This document shows positions 45,601 to 57,649 of a DNA stretch of 64,000 bases, in pieces. Every line of letters begins with the position of its first letter. Within the stretch, counting starts at the first letter, position 1. The position numbers were made by a program, and so were the translations under genes. The notes below the pieces were generated by a model. The model was given only the letters and a program-made list of their open reading frames with translations. It ran no database searches and had not been told where the DNA came from. The stretch is from Cordia subcordata (lineage: Eukaryota > Streptophyta > Magnoliopsida > Boraginales > Cordiaceae). Location of the stretch: contig JAPTOF010000020.1 in NCBI GenBank assembly GCA_028554755.1, forward strand, positions 4,841,001-4,905,000, in the 5' to 3' direction.

Positions 45601-47811
45601 TCACCACACTACGTCACACACTTTGTCCCCAGCATCCACCGCTTTGTTCATTGTGGTAATTCATGAAAAAGTGCTCTCTAAACGTGCTGAAAAGATGTTA
45701 ATGCCACCAAAAAGAGTGAAAATTGAAGAAGAGTTGAGTCAAGTTGGATAATATTTGGACGACAGAAATCAAACTTAAGTGATAGTGCAAAGCTTTCTTG
45801 TCTGCCATAAGTTGCTTCCTAATAAGCACTAATCATTTGGCTAATGACTATTGCCCATCAGGTTGCACGTGAAGCGATTCTTGATGATCCTAAGCCATTT
45901 GGATAATCAACGTGTTTCAAGTCATTGCTTTGGAATATTGCATCTAATCATGCATTAGCAAACTTTCAAAATCACGAAGAATTAAGGATAATCAGAAAAT
46001 ACCTCACCGTTTTCGAGGCAAGGCAAATAATATCTCTACTTCGTCCCTTTAAAAAATACAAGTGTATATATATATATACACACACATATACATATATATA
46101 TATAGTAATTAGGGGGTAAATTGCTATGGACCCATCCTGTTCTTCTGAAAATATATCTAATTTCTTTGTGGTACAAAAACTCTATCATAATTCTCTTATA
46201 GCCGCTAAAAATGATTACACGTTTCTCGTTATCCAAAAATTTGTTCATGTTTAACAAATCGTTAACTAAAATAACGAATTAATTTTTTACACTATAGGCG
46301 GTCTGATGTAACTTTTAGAACATCACAAGGGGTCATGTATTTATTTTTACTTAAGGAACTGTTAAAATTAATTAGTACCGGGTAAAGCCATATAATTCTT
46401 AATATGGTAGTCAAGTTGGACTTTGATCCAATTGTATTGTCCCTATGGCTCTTGTAATGTGATACTAGCTAGGTCTTGGTTTAAAGACTAGTCACTTTAT
46501 CCACTAGTGAGCCATGTGTACGTTTGTTACTCATTGATTCGTTCGCTTCAATAGTTGGCTTTCATTTTTCACTTCTCGCTAGGCCACACATAAGGAGACA
46601 CGTTAGAATATATATTCTTTTCGTACAAAAAAATCACAAGTTTCAAATATTACCTGATAAAATATATCTAGAATTACTTAACATAGTGCCGATTCATTAT
46701 AAACGAAATCTCATGATTATGAACACTTAATTTCAAATTTCATTTTTTCCCTTCTTTCTTTCCAATTCAAAACCCTAATTAATTAGATAGAATTTTCTTT
46801 TTAGTTATTGATGAAGGCTAACAACTGGCCTTGAAGTCTATTCCAGTAAAGCAATTTATGGCCCCTAGACCACGTAGCAAGGATAACACATAGTCAAGCA
46901 AGCACATGGGGAGCACGTAGCTTTGGCTTGATTACTACGCTTGAAAGCACCTCCTCAACAAAAATGGAGACAACAAGGACAAGAAAAAATCAAAATCAAA
47001 ATCAAAATCTCTAGAGTAAGTAGTAAAATAAATCTCAAACACCTTCGAGGAGGACACTTTCAAAGTGGTGTTAGTTATTAGGATGGATTATTAACGGAAA
47101 TGGACGGATATATCAAATTTACACAATTTTCATGAATTAGATGACGACAGTACAATTGGGAGATGTTCGAAGCATAATTAGCTTGGACTAATCACAACAA
47201 AAAATTTAGCTTTTTGTGATAGGCTTTTCTGGCAGTTATTCCGTAACTTAATGCTTTGTTTTTTATATGTTTATTTGAAATTTTAAACTTGAAAAGCATA
47301 TAAAAATCTCTATTTCAATTGATTAGAGTTCAAATATCTCACTACAACGTTTTAGTTCTTTTATAAAACTCCAATTGAACAAATGGAAATTAAATCATTA
47401 GTTACCTTAATTAGGTGTTCTGTTGCAACAATTTTATCTAATTGTTCTAGTGAGTATATTTTTCTTCAATTATTGAGCGGTTTCTGGAATCATACTTCAA
47501 TTACGAAATTTAAGTTTGCAAAAGAAGTGGTTGCAGTAGAGAATTTGGAAAATGTCCTAATAGAATGGTGGAAAAAAATTGCATAGATTTAGGTGTGCTT
47601 TAACGTTTTTGCAATAATTGATAAGTATTGCTATATATAGATTAAAAAAAAATTTTTTTGGTTGTGTCTCTGATATAGTGTGTTATTCTGTTTAAAATCC
47701 TTTGGACCAGAATAGTAAAAACTTGGAAGAACCTCGTTTATGAGGATCACAATAGAGTAATCTACATGAGCTTCCAAAATTACAAGTCCACAATTTAGTT
47801 TGCAAGAGTAA
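42682..47811. other. Long intergenic region without supported genes
   Basis: No convincing coding sequence. Frames at 42809, 44323, 45285, 45925, 46036, 46524 and 47383 lack domains and several cross microsatellites. Low-complexity parts are the (AT)n/(AC)n at 46063-46105 and the attatttgttcagt repeats at 45028-45160. Confidence 0.55.
45028..45160 (+). repeat. Degenerate tandem repeats (tgttcagta... units)
   Basis: Four to six imperfect copies of a ~15-35-bp motif built from atttgttcagtaccccacaa (variants tgtttgttcagtgattg and atttgtccagtaccccacaa). Confidence 0.75.
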
Positions 47812-48524
47812 GAGCCAGTTTGTTTTTTTGTTTTAGAGAACTAAATTGACTTTTACAACTTAGAAGTCAGTTCTGCAAAAATGAGTGTGTTTGGTTTTTT
47901 CTCTTAAAAGTTGGTTTGGACCAAAAGTGAATAGAATTTTGGGTTCAAATGGAAAAGTTAAAATTTTTTACTTTTTTGTTTGTGGTTTGCAGGAAGGAGT
48001 TTTCAAAAACTTAAAGACAAAAATGTCCTCATTGTTTTAATTATTAATATTTTCTTGAATTATAATTATAATAAAAAATAAATATAATGTAATAATTAAA
48101 AATAAAAATAAACTTAAATGTTTGAATTTAATTAAAATAAAATAATAAATAATTAATTTAATTTAATAATAAATAATTAATAAAAATATATTTTAGTTAA
48201 TAATTCTAAAAATAATTATTATTTAACTATAATTTCTTTAAAAATTGTTCAAACAAGTTAAAATATAATTAAAATAAAAAGTATATTATATAGAGAAAAT
48301 AATAGTTTATTATTAAAAGGGTCAAAGGTTTCTTTTAGTAATTTAGACAACCAATCATTATTTTTAAATGTAAAACCAAATATCATCTTGTTTAATAAAA
48401 GTTCACTTCATATAAAGTAACTAAACATAATTCTGTTTTCACCAAAAGTCCTTTTAACCAAAAGTCTGTTTCTAAACAGCCTCTTTACAAAGTGGTATTT
48501 TCAAATTGAAAGCCAAACTAGCTC
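47812..48524. mobile_element. Tourist-like MITE, family C (713 bp)
   Basis: Inverted ends GAGCCAGTTTG and, reverse-complemented, GAGCTAGTTTG, flanked by TAA on both sides (47809-47811, 48525-48527). The subterminal sequence is also inverted: tgtgtttggttttttctct near the left, and aaaccaaatatc...ctgtttctaaac toward the right. The middle is an AT-only stretch rich in aataataaataatt. No reading frame. Confidence 0.75.
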
Positions 48525-48887
48525 TAAGAAATTATGAATAAATATGCTCATAACTCTATAATATTATAAACATAGATTAAGTGGTAATAATTTATTAATT
48601 TTTTTTTCAATATAACATTACCAAGATACATGAAAATCTAAATCCAAATCGAATGGAAAGCAAATGCAAAAGCTATTGAACAACAGACCGAGGGGAAAGG
48701 AAATGAAAGAAAAATAGAGAGGATTGAATCCAGTAACATATAAGCTATATTACACGAACTAATAAAAGCAAGAGTCTTCTTATTAAAAACTATTGGAGTA
48801 TCACTTTCAGGTGTTAACAAATGCAGTGAAATGAATTGGCAGACATCTCACACACCAATGGGACAGCAGTGTGGAAAAATAAAGGCA

Positions 48888-48937
<50 letters not shown>

Positions 48938-50084
48938 GTAAACATGCAGATACAATTAATTCTTTGTGCGAAAATGCTGTCAAAAAGCTATAGGGCAACA
49001 TGTTGCAGCCCATGAGAAGTCAATTAATTGGACAAACCCGTTTCCTTTTATTTTCTTTGCTTGGAAAATGCATTATATAGACATGCATGGACCCACTCTC
49101 ACATGTAGCGCACATGGCTACTTGAGAAATTTTGAGTTCACCCCACAGAGAGTTCCATTACAAGCAGTGGAGTGTGAACTTTCATATTGCAGCCCCCTTT
49201 GCATGTTGTTGAAGTGAGACCAAGGTCAACATGTAATGATTAATTTACTTTTTATATTGACGAACTTATGTCGATTTCACACATTAGAACTTCCACTTCT
49301 TTGTGAGTGATTCTTGAGTTCAAGGATTAATAGATTAGTTTTTTGGGGTGAATAGCTCTTTTGGACTTGAGTTGTTACGTTGATATAATCGTTGAGAGTA
49401 GACTCCATAAAAGAAAGACTATACGCTGGATTTAGGTGTGGAATTGAATTAAGGTTTGACATTTTAGAATTTGGTAAAATTACACCAAAGTGGAAAGGAT
49501 AATCATTGGGTCATTGTCAATAAGCTATCCTGACGTGGACCTCGACCCTTTAAAGGGTGAAATATAATATTTTCCATGTTAAAAGTCCTACTTTCTTGTG
49601 TATAGTTCTTAAATTCAAAGAGTTCTTCTAACTATTTTCAAATAACTTTTAAAAATCACGTCAGGGTCTAGGGTAGCAAACCATGGACAAGAAAAGAAAA
49701 AATACTTTAATCTTAAGTTACAGAATCGGTGACATTTGGTGTATTACATTTGGCACATTGATGAGAGAACTAATTTGTTCTCTTTACTACCATTTTGTAC
49801 ATGAAATATCTTATAACCATTGGACAAGAAGGAAGCTTCCTTGATTTGGTCCAGCAGTACATTATAATTTCAGACATTACAGACGGTTTTTTTTTTTTTT
49901 TTTGAAGAACGTTAATTTTGCAGAAATCTATCAGTTTCTAGTTTTGAATATCTAGAATTAATGGGATAAGAGCAAACAAATTAATTATCGTTCACATACA
50001 ATAGTTGGAAATGAATGCAAAGCAAGTAATGTTCCAAGTTGCAGTTGCATGTGTACTTGTGAACCAGAATTGTATAAACACTGG
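48525..50084. other. Intergenic, with AC/AT microsatellite
   Basis: No supported gene. (AC)n then (AT)n occupies 48888-48937 and produces a false frame on the minus strand. Confidence 0.6.
48888..48937. repeat. (AC)n(AT)n compound microsatellite
   Basis: About 13 AC units followed directly by about 11 AT units. Confidence 0.95.
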
Positions 50085-50093
50085 CCTTAAGAC
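50085..50093. repeat. 9-bp target-site duplication of the MULE (left)
   Basis: ccttaagac, identical to 57971-57979. Confidence 0.93.
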
Positions 50094-50210
50094 GGATTTT
50101 TTTTGCAAATAACACAATTTAAATATTTAATTTTAAAAATAGCCTTATTTTGGGTAGAGTTGCAAAACTAGCACTTTCGGTTTTTCAAGAAACGAAATAG
50201 GCAATTCAAC
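50094..50210 (+). repeat. Left TIR of the MULE
   Basis: Inverted match to 57850-57970 through the blocks ataacacaatttaaatattt, tattttgggtagagttgcaa and aactagcactttcgg, with scattered mismatches. The 843-end of copy 1 also matches. Confidence 0.9.
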
Positions 50211-50259
50211 TACCGCGAAGCTAGCTTTTTACACGCTGGTAGCCACGTCCTCGTTTCGG

Positions 50260-50515
50260 TCATTGAAAAATCGATTTCGACTTTTGAATAGTCGACACTT
50301 ATTTTCAGCTATTCAACAGCCGAAATATCATGCAGCATATATTCACCTGGCAACCTGGCAGATTTCTAGTTTTGAACAGCTAATTTCGGCTACTGAATAG
50401 CCAAAAGTTTGTCCCGTCATTCCCACTTCTCATCAATCAATATGTAATTGACAAAGTGGCAGCCATATTCGTTTATTGAATAGCCGAAATCTATATTTTG
50501 GATATTCAACTAATG
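50260..50515. repeat. Left subterminal palindromic motifs
   Basis: Degenerate copies of ttcggctattgaatagccgaa at about 50277-50290, 50313-50330, 50377-50405 and 50469-50490 (for example tttattgaatagccgaaat). They face the same motifs near the right end. Confidence 0.65.
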
Positions 50516-50533
50516 AACTCAGCATCACAAATA

Positions 50534-50545
50534 GCTATATAAATC
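50534..50545 (+). promoter_or_regulatory. TATA box of the MULE transposase gene
   Basis: gctatataaatcccc, about 200 bp upstream of the transposase ATG and immediately after the subterminal repeats. The position and match to TATATAAA support a core promoter. Confidence 0.55.
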
Positions 50546-50734
50546 CCCTCTTCCTTCCCGTTGCTTGCAAACATTCCTGCGAAAGTTTTTTTTAAGCCTA
50601 TTGCTAGCAAAAAAAAAAAAAAAACTTGCATATGTTTTGTTATTATGTCATTTCAACTCGGTCAAAAGGTTTTAAATCCCAAAAAATTGTATTTGTAAAC
50701 CACCCAATATTTCATACCAAATCCTAAAAATAAT

Positions 50735-53321
50735 ATGAATCCAAACGCAGTAACTGTTACTTTATATTATGGAGGCCAAAAAATAAATGGCCCTTTCGGC
50801 GTACAGTACGAAATTGCAAAGCCAAGGCACAAAATCAAAATAACAGAAGAAACGTCGTACGATGAGTTCGTTTACAGTGTATATGAGAAGCTCAATTTGC
50901 GTTACGGCGTGGACAGAGTTGTGTTGCATCACCGTTTTCAATCAGCACTTATCAACTCCGAATATCCGTATTTCAGTGTTAGTGCAGTCAGTTCTGATGA
51001 AGAGTTGCGGGACATGTATGAGATTGCTTGTCATCCTAATTATATGTGCACAGCGGGTGTTTATGTGGACGTAGACATGGATGACGTGTACATTCCCCAA
51101 ACAGTCAATGGCACTCCTTATGACGAGGGTGTCCCCGATTTGAATGGAAATTTTACTGGTTACCGAGACGAAGGCAACGACATGGCGACGACCGTGCCGG
51201 AGTTTTCAAATTTAAACGCGTCTCCTCAAGACACGTTTAATGTTGTTGGGACATCACATGCTGGAGGCTCGCATGCGATGTTCGACTTGAATATGGACAC
51301 ATTTTAATCTAAGCAAGAAGAAGATGACGAGGATGTAGAGTTGAACCAACAAAATGCATGGTACGATGACGATGAATGCGATGAATATGCAAACTCTAAC
51401 ATAGATGCTTGTTCAAGCAGCGGTAGAATACCTACGGTTGAGGAGTTGGATCATGTTGAGTTACAAACTGCTACGCAGGAGTACTACATGGATAGCATGA
51501 ATATACTAGCAACCAAGCCCGTTTTGAACCCAAATATTAAGGAGTTTGCATTGAGCATGGTTTTTCCTACCAAAAAAGATATGCAGCGGGCCGTACAGAT
51601 GTACGTAGTCAGCATACAAAAAGAGTACTCGGTCGACCAGTCTACACCGAGCTTGTACGTCGCTTCTTGCAAGAGTAGCAGCCGTGATAATCCATGTAGA
51701 TGGTACTTGCATGCCATTAAAAAATCCACGCACCGACAATTCAAGATTACAAAGTACTGCGGGGTGCACAACTGCTTAGCTCATAACAGACGGTGTGGGC
51801 ACTGAAATCTTACTGCTGATTTGGTCGGATTTATGGTAAGACATTTTATAAAACATAAACTTGATTTCGAGGTCGGTTTTGTTCGAGCTCACGTTAAGGA
51901 AGTACTTCAGATGGATATATCTTACGGGAAGGCATGGCGTAGGCGAAATAAGGTGAACGAACTTGTATATAGCGATTGGCATACCTCATATCGTTCCTTC
52001 CACGGTTCTTTAAAGCTTTGAAGAGAAAGAATCCGGGGACGATCGTAACTTACAAGTTCTTTCCGAGTTCGACGATAGAGTACAAAATTTTCGACTATGT
52101 TTTCTGGGCTTTTGCACCATGCATCGTAGCATGGAAGCATTGTCGACCCGTGATGACGCTCGACAGTACCCACTTACGAGGCCCATACAAGGGTCATCTT
52201 CTTACATCACTGACGACAGATGCAACAGGAAAAGTTTTGCCGTTGGCATTTGCCATCGTTGATGCTGAGACAACAGATAGTTGGCCATGGTTCCTACGCC
52301 TCGTGCAGCAGCATTTTTTTCATGATATGGAAGAGGTTTGTTTAATATCTAATCGTCACCCAGGGATACTTGTTGCTGTGGAAAATATCTAGTCAGGCAG
52401 GCATTTATGTCGTATTTGCCTTCGCCATCTGAAAAGCAACGTGATGAAGCATTGTTGAAACCAATACGTCAAAGACTTGTGTTGGGTAGCTGGAAAAGAA
52501 CATCAAGTTCGCAAGCATAATGCAATCATGCAAAAAATTCTTGAAGTTGACCCCACACCTGGCGGTATTGGGAGGAAGGCGTACAACTATTTATCTGAAA
52601 TCAACAAGGAAGTTTGGATCCTTTCTTCAGATGGAGGGGCCCGTTAGGGTATGATGACGACGAACAATGTCGAATTTTTAATGGTGTTCTTGTTGGTGTA
52701 AGATGCTTACCAATAACTGCGTTAGTCAGTCACACTTTTATAAAATTGGTAGAATACTTCAACAATCGATCCATAAATGCTAGCTATTTAGTTAGGCAAC
52801 AAACGCTACTCCCAAGTAGAACAAGGGAACTTTTTGAGAATTAGGACTCTCATTCACACAGTCCCTGTGTTTTAAATTTCCACTTCCCAACTTGGACGGC
52901 ACAGGTCGGGCGTTTACCGGCGTCATTCACTGAAAGACCTCCAACACAAGTTGTGAAATTCAACGAGAAGACATGTACTTATGGTAAATGGACAGCGTAT
53001 CATGTGCCGTGTTTGCATGCACAGGCATTAGCACGGTATCTAAACAAACCAATCGGTGAGTTAATATCGATTGAATATACGGTGGCAGCATACACTGCAA
53101 CATACTCAATGCCGTTCGAGCCTTTGGGACATGAGAATTACTGGCCACCAGCACCCACATGGAAATTAGGCCCTAATCCAGCACGATTGCGCCAGAGAAG
53201 GAGAGGTAGACTAGGTGGTAGACGTATCCCCAATGAAATCGACCAGCCGGATCAAGTAGGTCGGAGAAGTTGTTCGAATTGTCATCAGCATGGGAACAAC
53301 CGTTTAATCTATACAGGGTGA
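50735..53321 (+). pseudogene. MuDR-type transposase (mudrA-like), broken
   Basis: N-terminal PB1-like segment (MNPNAVTVTLYYGGQKINGP), then an acidic linker. The MuDR DNA-binding domain follows (FALSMVFPTKKDMQRAVQMY, then CRWYLHAIKKSTHRQFKI, CGVHNC). The MULE catalytic domain has RPVMTLDSTHLRGPYKGHLL and FAIVDAETTDSWPWFLR. A SWIM-type zinc finger (CTYGKWTAYHVPCLHA) and a final Cys-rich RRSCSNCHQHGNNR end the protein. Breaks: TAA at 51305-51307, TGA at 51803-51805, a frameshift near 51990-52015, TAG at 52390-52392 and further frame changes to 52960. The second catalytic Asp in the usual ISDRHPGI motif is Asn here (ISNRHPGI), and the first Cys-x-Cys of the SWIM finger is Cys-x-Tyr. No active protein can be made. 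Confidence 0.93.
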
Positions 53322-53562
53322 TTGACCATTTGTTATTATGTCATCTTCATTGGTGATTGAACCTTTGTTACTATGTCATCTTCATTGGTGATTGAACATT
53401 TGTTATTATGTAATATTCATCGGTGATTGAAGCTTTGTTATTATGTCATCTTCGTCGATGATTGAACCTTTGTGATTATGTAATATTCATCGGTGATTGA
53501 ACCTTTGTTATTATGTTATCTTCGTCAGTGATTGAACCTTTGTTATTATATAATATTCATCG
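53318..53562 (+). repeat. Seven-copy 35-bp tandem array between the two MULE genes
   Basis: Units start exactly every 35 bp at 53318, 53353, 53388, 53423, 53458, 53493 and 53528, each beginning gtgattga or atgattga. Two unit types (...atgtcatcttcattg/gtcg and ...atgtaatattcatcg) alternate from the third copy on, giving a 70-bp higher-order period. The array begins at the transposase stop codon and ends ~30 bp before the PMD coding end. Confidence 0.95.
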
Positions 53563-53591
53563 TTGGCTTTCTATGTTGTGTAAAATGAAAA

Positions 53592-56157
53592 TCAATAATA
53601 ATAAGTAAAACAGAAATAAACAATGCCAAAAAATATTCCAGTTACATGGACAAATACACTCCAAACCACCCACTGATACCTAAACCCTACGATGTCCGGT
53701 GCCACAATCTGGAGGGTGTCCCTTCTTCTCTCATGAGGGCTGTCGCCTGCTCGGACCCTGATCGCGCAGGTGCTTCCTCTTCCGCTATCCCTGCCCAGGC
53801 TGGGATGGTCCCTGCTACTCGGCCTGTCTCTGCTGCCCGTGGGGCTGGGCCTGCTGCGTGTCTGTCTGCACCTGCAGTGGCTGTGATGGTTGAGTCTCAA
53901 CCTGTGGGTCGTCATGAAGATAATCCTCCACTCACAGTGTATCATTAGGGGGTTGCCCAATCCCCTGATGACTAGATCCACTACGAGGGTGCGCAGGTCG
54001 GATCGGCACGAATGGGGTCGTCATGAACGAGAAGAAGGGCTGGCTGCCTGAAGAGTACTAGAAGGACCCAGACGACCCCCCAACGCCATGGTTAGACGAA
54101 GATGGCTGCGCTGAATGAGCTGTGGGGCTCGGTGTGGCCTGAGTGGGCTGTGAGAGGAACGGGGACAACTGCGTGGGCTGACCAGTCCAATATGCTGGGA
54201 TAATTCACTGCATCGGTGGGTAAGGCCAATGGGTATGGGCTGTGGTGGTGTCGGCCGCGATGCCGTCGGGATATGCGGCTGCGCTGGTATAGGGACATCG
54301 AAGTATGTAAGGGTATCGAGCACATGCTGGTAATATGCCTGTGTCAATGTCTACTGCATCTGGCCAAGCACAAAGTGCATCTCTGGCTAGAAGCTCGCAG
54401 AAGAAAAATGTACCCAGCGCATGCTGCTGGTACCCGCACTGCACGTGGTGATACACGGTACCCATGGTACTAGCCTACACACAAAGCACATCATTATTAC
54501 ATTACATAATATGTACACGCAAGACTTTACAAAAGTCATGAAGACGTTGTGATACTCTACTTACCAAATGATCCGTGTCCCAGGATAGTGTCTGGTAGCC
54601 GGTATGCGTTTGCTCCGACAACGACTGACTGATGACTGTGATAGAGTGACGCCGGTACCACTGCATGTACTGAGACAGTAGGAGTACATCTGGGATTTCC
54701 TCGGTAATCACCCTCCGCTGTTCTTCCCCGAGACCACGTAACTGAGCTAACTCCTGAGGATCCTTTATTTTCTCTTTTTCTCGGATGTGTCTACTGTCGT
54801 CAACGGTAGCGGTGGGGCTGGAATTGACTGTCGCAAACCAAACTGCCGCAGTATCTTGTCGAGTCTATGATACTCTGCCATGTGTCCCAAGATGAGTGGG
54901 ACATATGCTCTCCACCAAACAGACCCCTCCGTGCAATACAGGGGCAGCTGGTCAATGGTGCTCATGCACGGCTCCTAATCAAACTATAATGTCAATGTTG
55001 TTACTCACATAAGTTAAATAGAAATTAACTTAAAGAGTATATGTAATATACAATTATACATCGTAATATGCTTATCACACCTGATCCGACTGCATCTTGT
55101 CCAATGCATCGCGAATCACCAATAAATCGCCGTTAGCAGTATCTCAAAACTCCTTCAACTGCTGATATACGGCACCACGGGGCTTCCCCGGTAACCCAAC
55201 CCAATCACCCTCTACCAGGTGTGACCGCCGCACTTGCCGTGATGGCGGCGAATGGAGTCTGGGTCTGAAAATGTCAAATCTATCGAACAGCCACCACTGC
55301 ACGTAAACCAAGACGTTAGTAACACTATTATTCATAGAAATTTTACAGATACAGTATAGAATATATATATAATACCTGCATTAGACTAAATCCGCCGCAC
55401 AAGTTCACTGTATCACCATATGCACATAGATCCAACTGATGATAGATGGATACAAGTGCTGCAACGCCCCAATTCAACTGTCTAATATTCCCAAAGGCCT
55501 GTAGCACAGACAACCAATTCATGTCTCCTTGGTTATCACTGGCGTCGGCGAACAAATGGCAGTTCAGGAAAGAGAATATCCACAGACGGGCACGATGCTG
55601 AGCCTGCTCCTCGGTGTACTCCTCGAGACGCGTCGACGTGTATACATTCCTCAACTCATGCAAGTTTACCTTGCTGGATCTCGCATTAATGGCATCCTGA
55701 GGAAGTGCTGCACCACATACATCATGGAACAGCTGTTGCGACTCGACAACCGTGCGTCGCGCTTTACCGATATCCGGTATAGGATCACCTTGTACGGATA
55801 AACCCCATAAAACAGCTACATCCTGCAGTGTGATGGTGGCTTCTCAATAAGTGAGGTGGAATGTATGCGTCTCTGTTCTCCACCGCTCAACTATGGCAGT
55901 CAGCATAGGATAATAAAACTCCTGCCCACCGGCTGCATAGCACCCATAAAAACTTGCAGTCGCCAATGCTTCCTGAACACGAGGATGCTCAGATTCGTCA
56001 TATAGATGTTTAGGCTCGTCATATAGATGTTTATCGCATCTAGGTACTCAGACCTCCCTCGTATATGTGGTGCTCGTCATCAGATGAGTCCTATGCTGAG
56101 CATAGTGAATGAAAAGGGATGTGTCCTCTGGTACTGGTCTCTGGGCCATAGCGTCAC
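53592..56157 (-). pseudogene. Plant mobile domain (PMD / aminotransferase-like) gene in the MULE, broken
   Basis: Predicted exons: A 55376-56157 (ATG at 56149), B 55081-55296, C 54565-54974, D about 53592-54474. All junctions are GT/AG. Exon A starts MAQRPVPEDTSLFIHYAQH. The PMD core has EFYYPMLTAIVERWRTETHT, ATITLQDVAVLWGLSVQGDP, RARLWIFSFLNCHLFADASD and GDMNWLSVLQAFGNIRQLNW. Exon B has WLFDRFDIFRPRL and VEGDWVGLPGKP. Exon C has LYCTEGSVWWRAYVPLILGH and HRLDKILRQFGLRQSIPAPP. Exon D encodes a Pro/Ser/Arg-rich tail. Exon A has two in-frame TGA codons, one at the Gly before EATITLQDV, plus a short KHLYDE duplication. Exon D has at least one frameshift. Host PMD proteins such as MAIN/MAIL1 act in nuclear silencing and genome integrity; the role of the transposon version is unknown. 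Confidence 0.88.
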
Positions 56158-56815
56158 CTACGAACAATAAATGAATTGATTAGTAAATATATTAATATAA
56201 ATTCATGCTGATAATAGTCATAATAATACTAAAAATAATAATAACAACAACAATAATAACAATAAGAATACTAATAATATTATTAATAATAATACCAATA
56301 ATAATAATTAAACTAATAATAATAACAATAAGAACAAGAATAAGAATAATAATAATAAATAAGATAATAATAATTATTATTATTACAATAATAATGATAA
56401 TGATAATAATAAAAATGATAATGATAATCACAGTGATAACGATAATAAAACAACCATGCTAATAATAAAACTAATTGATATAATAATTATAATAATTACA
56501 ACAAGACTAATGATAATAATAATAATAATAATGATAAATAATAATAATAATAAGAAGAAGAAGAAGAAGAAGACTACTACTAAAAATAATTATAAAACAA
56601 ATAATAATAATAATAACAACAACAACAACAACAACAACAATAATAATAATAACACTAAAAATAATAATAAAACTAATAATAATAATAACAATAATAATGA
56701 TAACTAATAATAATAACAATAAGAATAAGAATAATAATAATAATACCAATAATAATGATAAAACTAATAACAACAACAATAAGAATAATAAAACTAATAA
56801 TAATAATAATACTAA

Positions 56816-56891
<76 letters not shown>

Positions 56892-57009
56892 TTGATGATG
56901 ATAATAATGATAGAAAATAATGATAATGATAACGATAATAACCATAATAATAATAAAACTAATTGATATAATAATTATAATACTTACAATATCACTAATA
57001 ATAATAATG

Positions 57010-57044
<35 letters not shown>

Positions 57045-57499
57045 TACTATGATTATTATCAAAATTGTTATTATTATTATATTGAAAATAATAACAATAA
57101 CAATGTAATAATAATACCAATAATAATAATAAAAAAATAATTTTATATAAAAAATATAATTATAATAACAATACAAATAATAATGATCATGACACTAATA
57201 ATAGTAATAATAATTTCAATAATAATAATAATAATATTTTCAATAATAATAATTTCAACGTAGTGATTAAAATATCAGCATATAAAATTAAACTACACGA
57301 CAATGACATCAATAATCATATCACCCATTTTATACGTAATATAAACATGCACAACATATATGTACATACACATCATGAATATATACATAAATACAACATA
57401 TACAACTATACATACATATGAAACATACATATACATGAAACAACTTGAAAAAACGTAAAAAATAATAATTTAAATCAGTAAAAACTTAAAAAAACTTAC
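56158..57499 (-). other. Predicted 5'UTR intron of the PMD gene
   Basis: On the minus strand a consensus donor TATT|GTAAGT lies at 57499, conserved in copy 1 at 403. An acceptor TTCGTAG|GTGACGCTATGG lies 8 bp before the PMD start codon. The 1342-bp intron is largely microsatellite. Predicted from sequence and conservation only. Confidence 0.6.
56200..57250. repeat. ~1-kb AAT/ATT microsatellite with orientation switch
   Basis: Imperfect (AAT)n and (AAC)n with interruptions, an (AAG)n block near 56553-56570, then a run of about 25 pure ATT repeats at 56817-56891, then (AAT)n again. Inverted AAT and ATT blocks can pair into a long hairpin. All Ile- or Asn-rich reading frames here are artefacts of the repeat. 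Confidence 0.95.
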
Positions 57500-57584
57500 A
57501 ATAAAAGGCAAAATCCTAGGCTTTAAGTTTTTTGTGTGAGATTTTGAGTTTTGTGGCTAAAAAATCATGGGGTAAAACAGGGGG

Positions 57585-57594
57585 GGGGGGAATT
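57585..57594. repeat. Poly-G run in the PMD leader
   Basis: About 10 G in the plus strand (poly-C on the transcript strand) at the place where copy 1 has gggggaggggggaaa. Confidence 0.9.
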
Positions 57595-57635
57595 TTTGAA
57601 GTTCGGGTGCGGAAGAAGAAGAAGAAGAAAGGGGG

Positions 57636-57643
57636 TATTTATA
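57636..57643 (-). promoter_or_regulatory. TATA box of the MULE PMD gene
   Basis: The minus strand reads TATAAATACCCCC about 136 bp before the predicted leader donor. It is the counterpart of 530-545 in copy 1. Confidence 0.55.
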
Positions 57644-57649
57644 CTGAAA

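Noticed and set aside
46036..46257. Minus-strand frame with alternating Ile/Tyr/Cys
   Set aside because: Its end is the translation of AC/AT microsatellite; the rest has no domain.
53646..54473. Plus-strand frames of 85-100 codons opposite the PMD gene
   Set aside because: Antisense of the Pro/Ser/Arg-rich PMD tail, with no domain of their own.
56192..57176. Several long Ile-, Asn- or Lys-rich reading frames on both strands
   Set aside because: They are translations of AAT/ATT/AAC/AAG microsatellite in every frame, with no gene structure.
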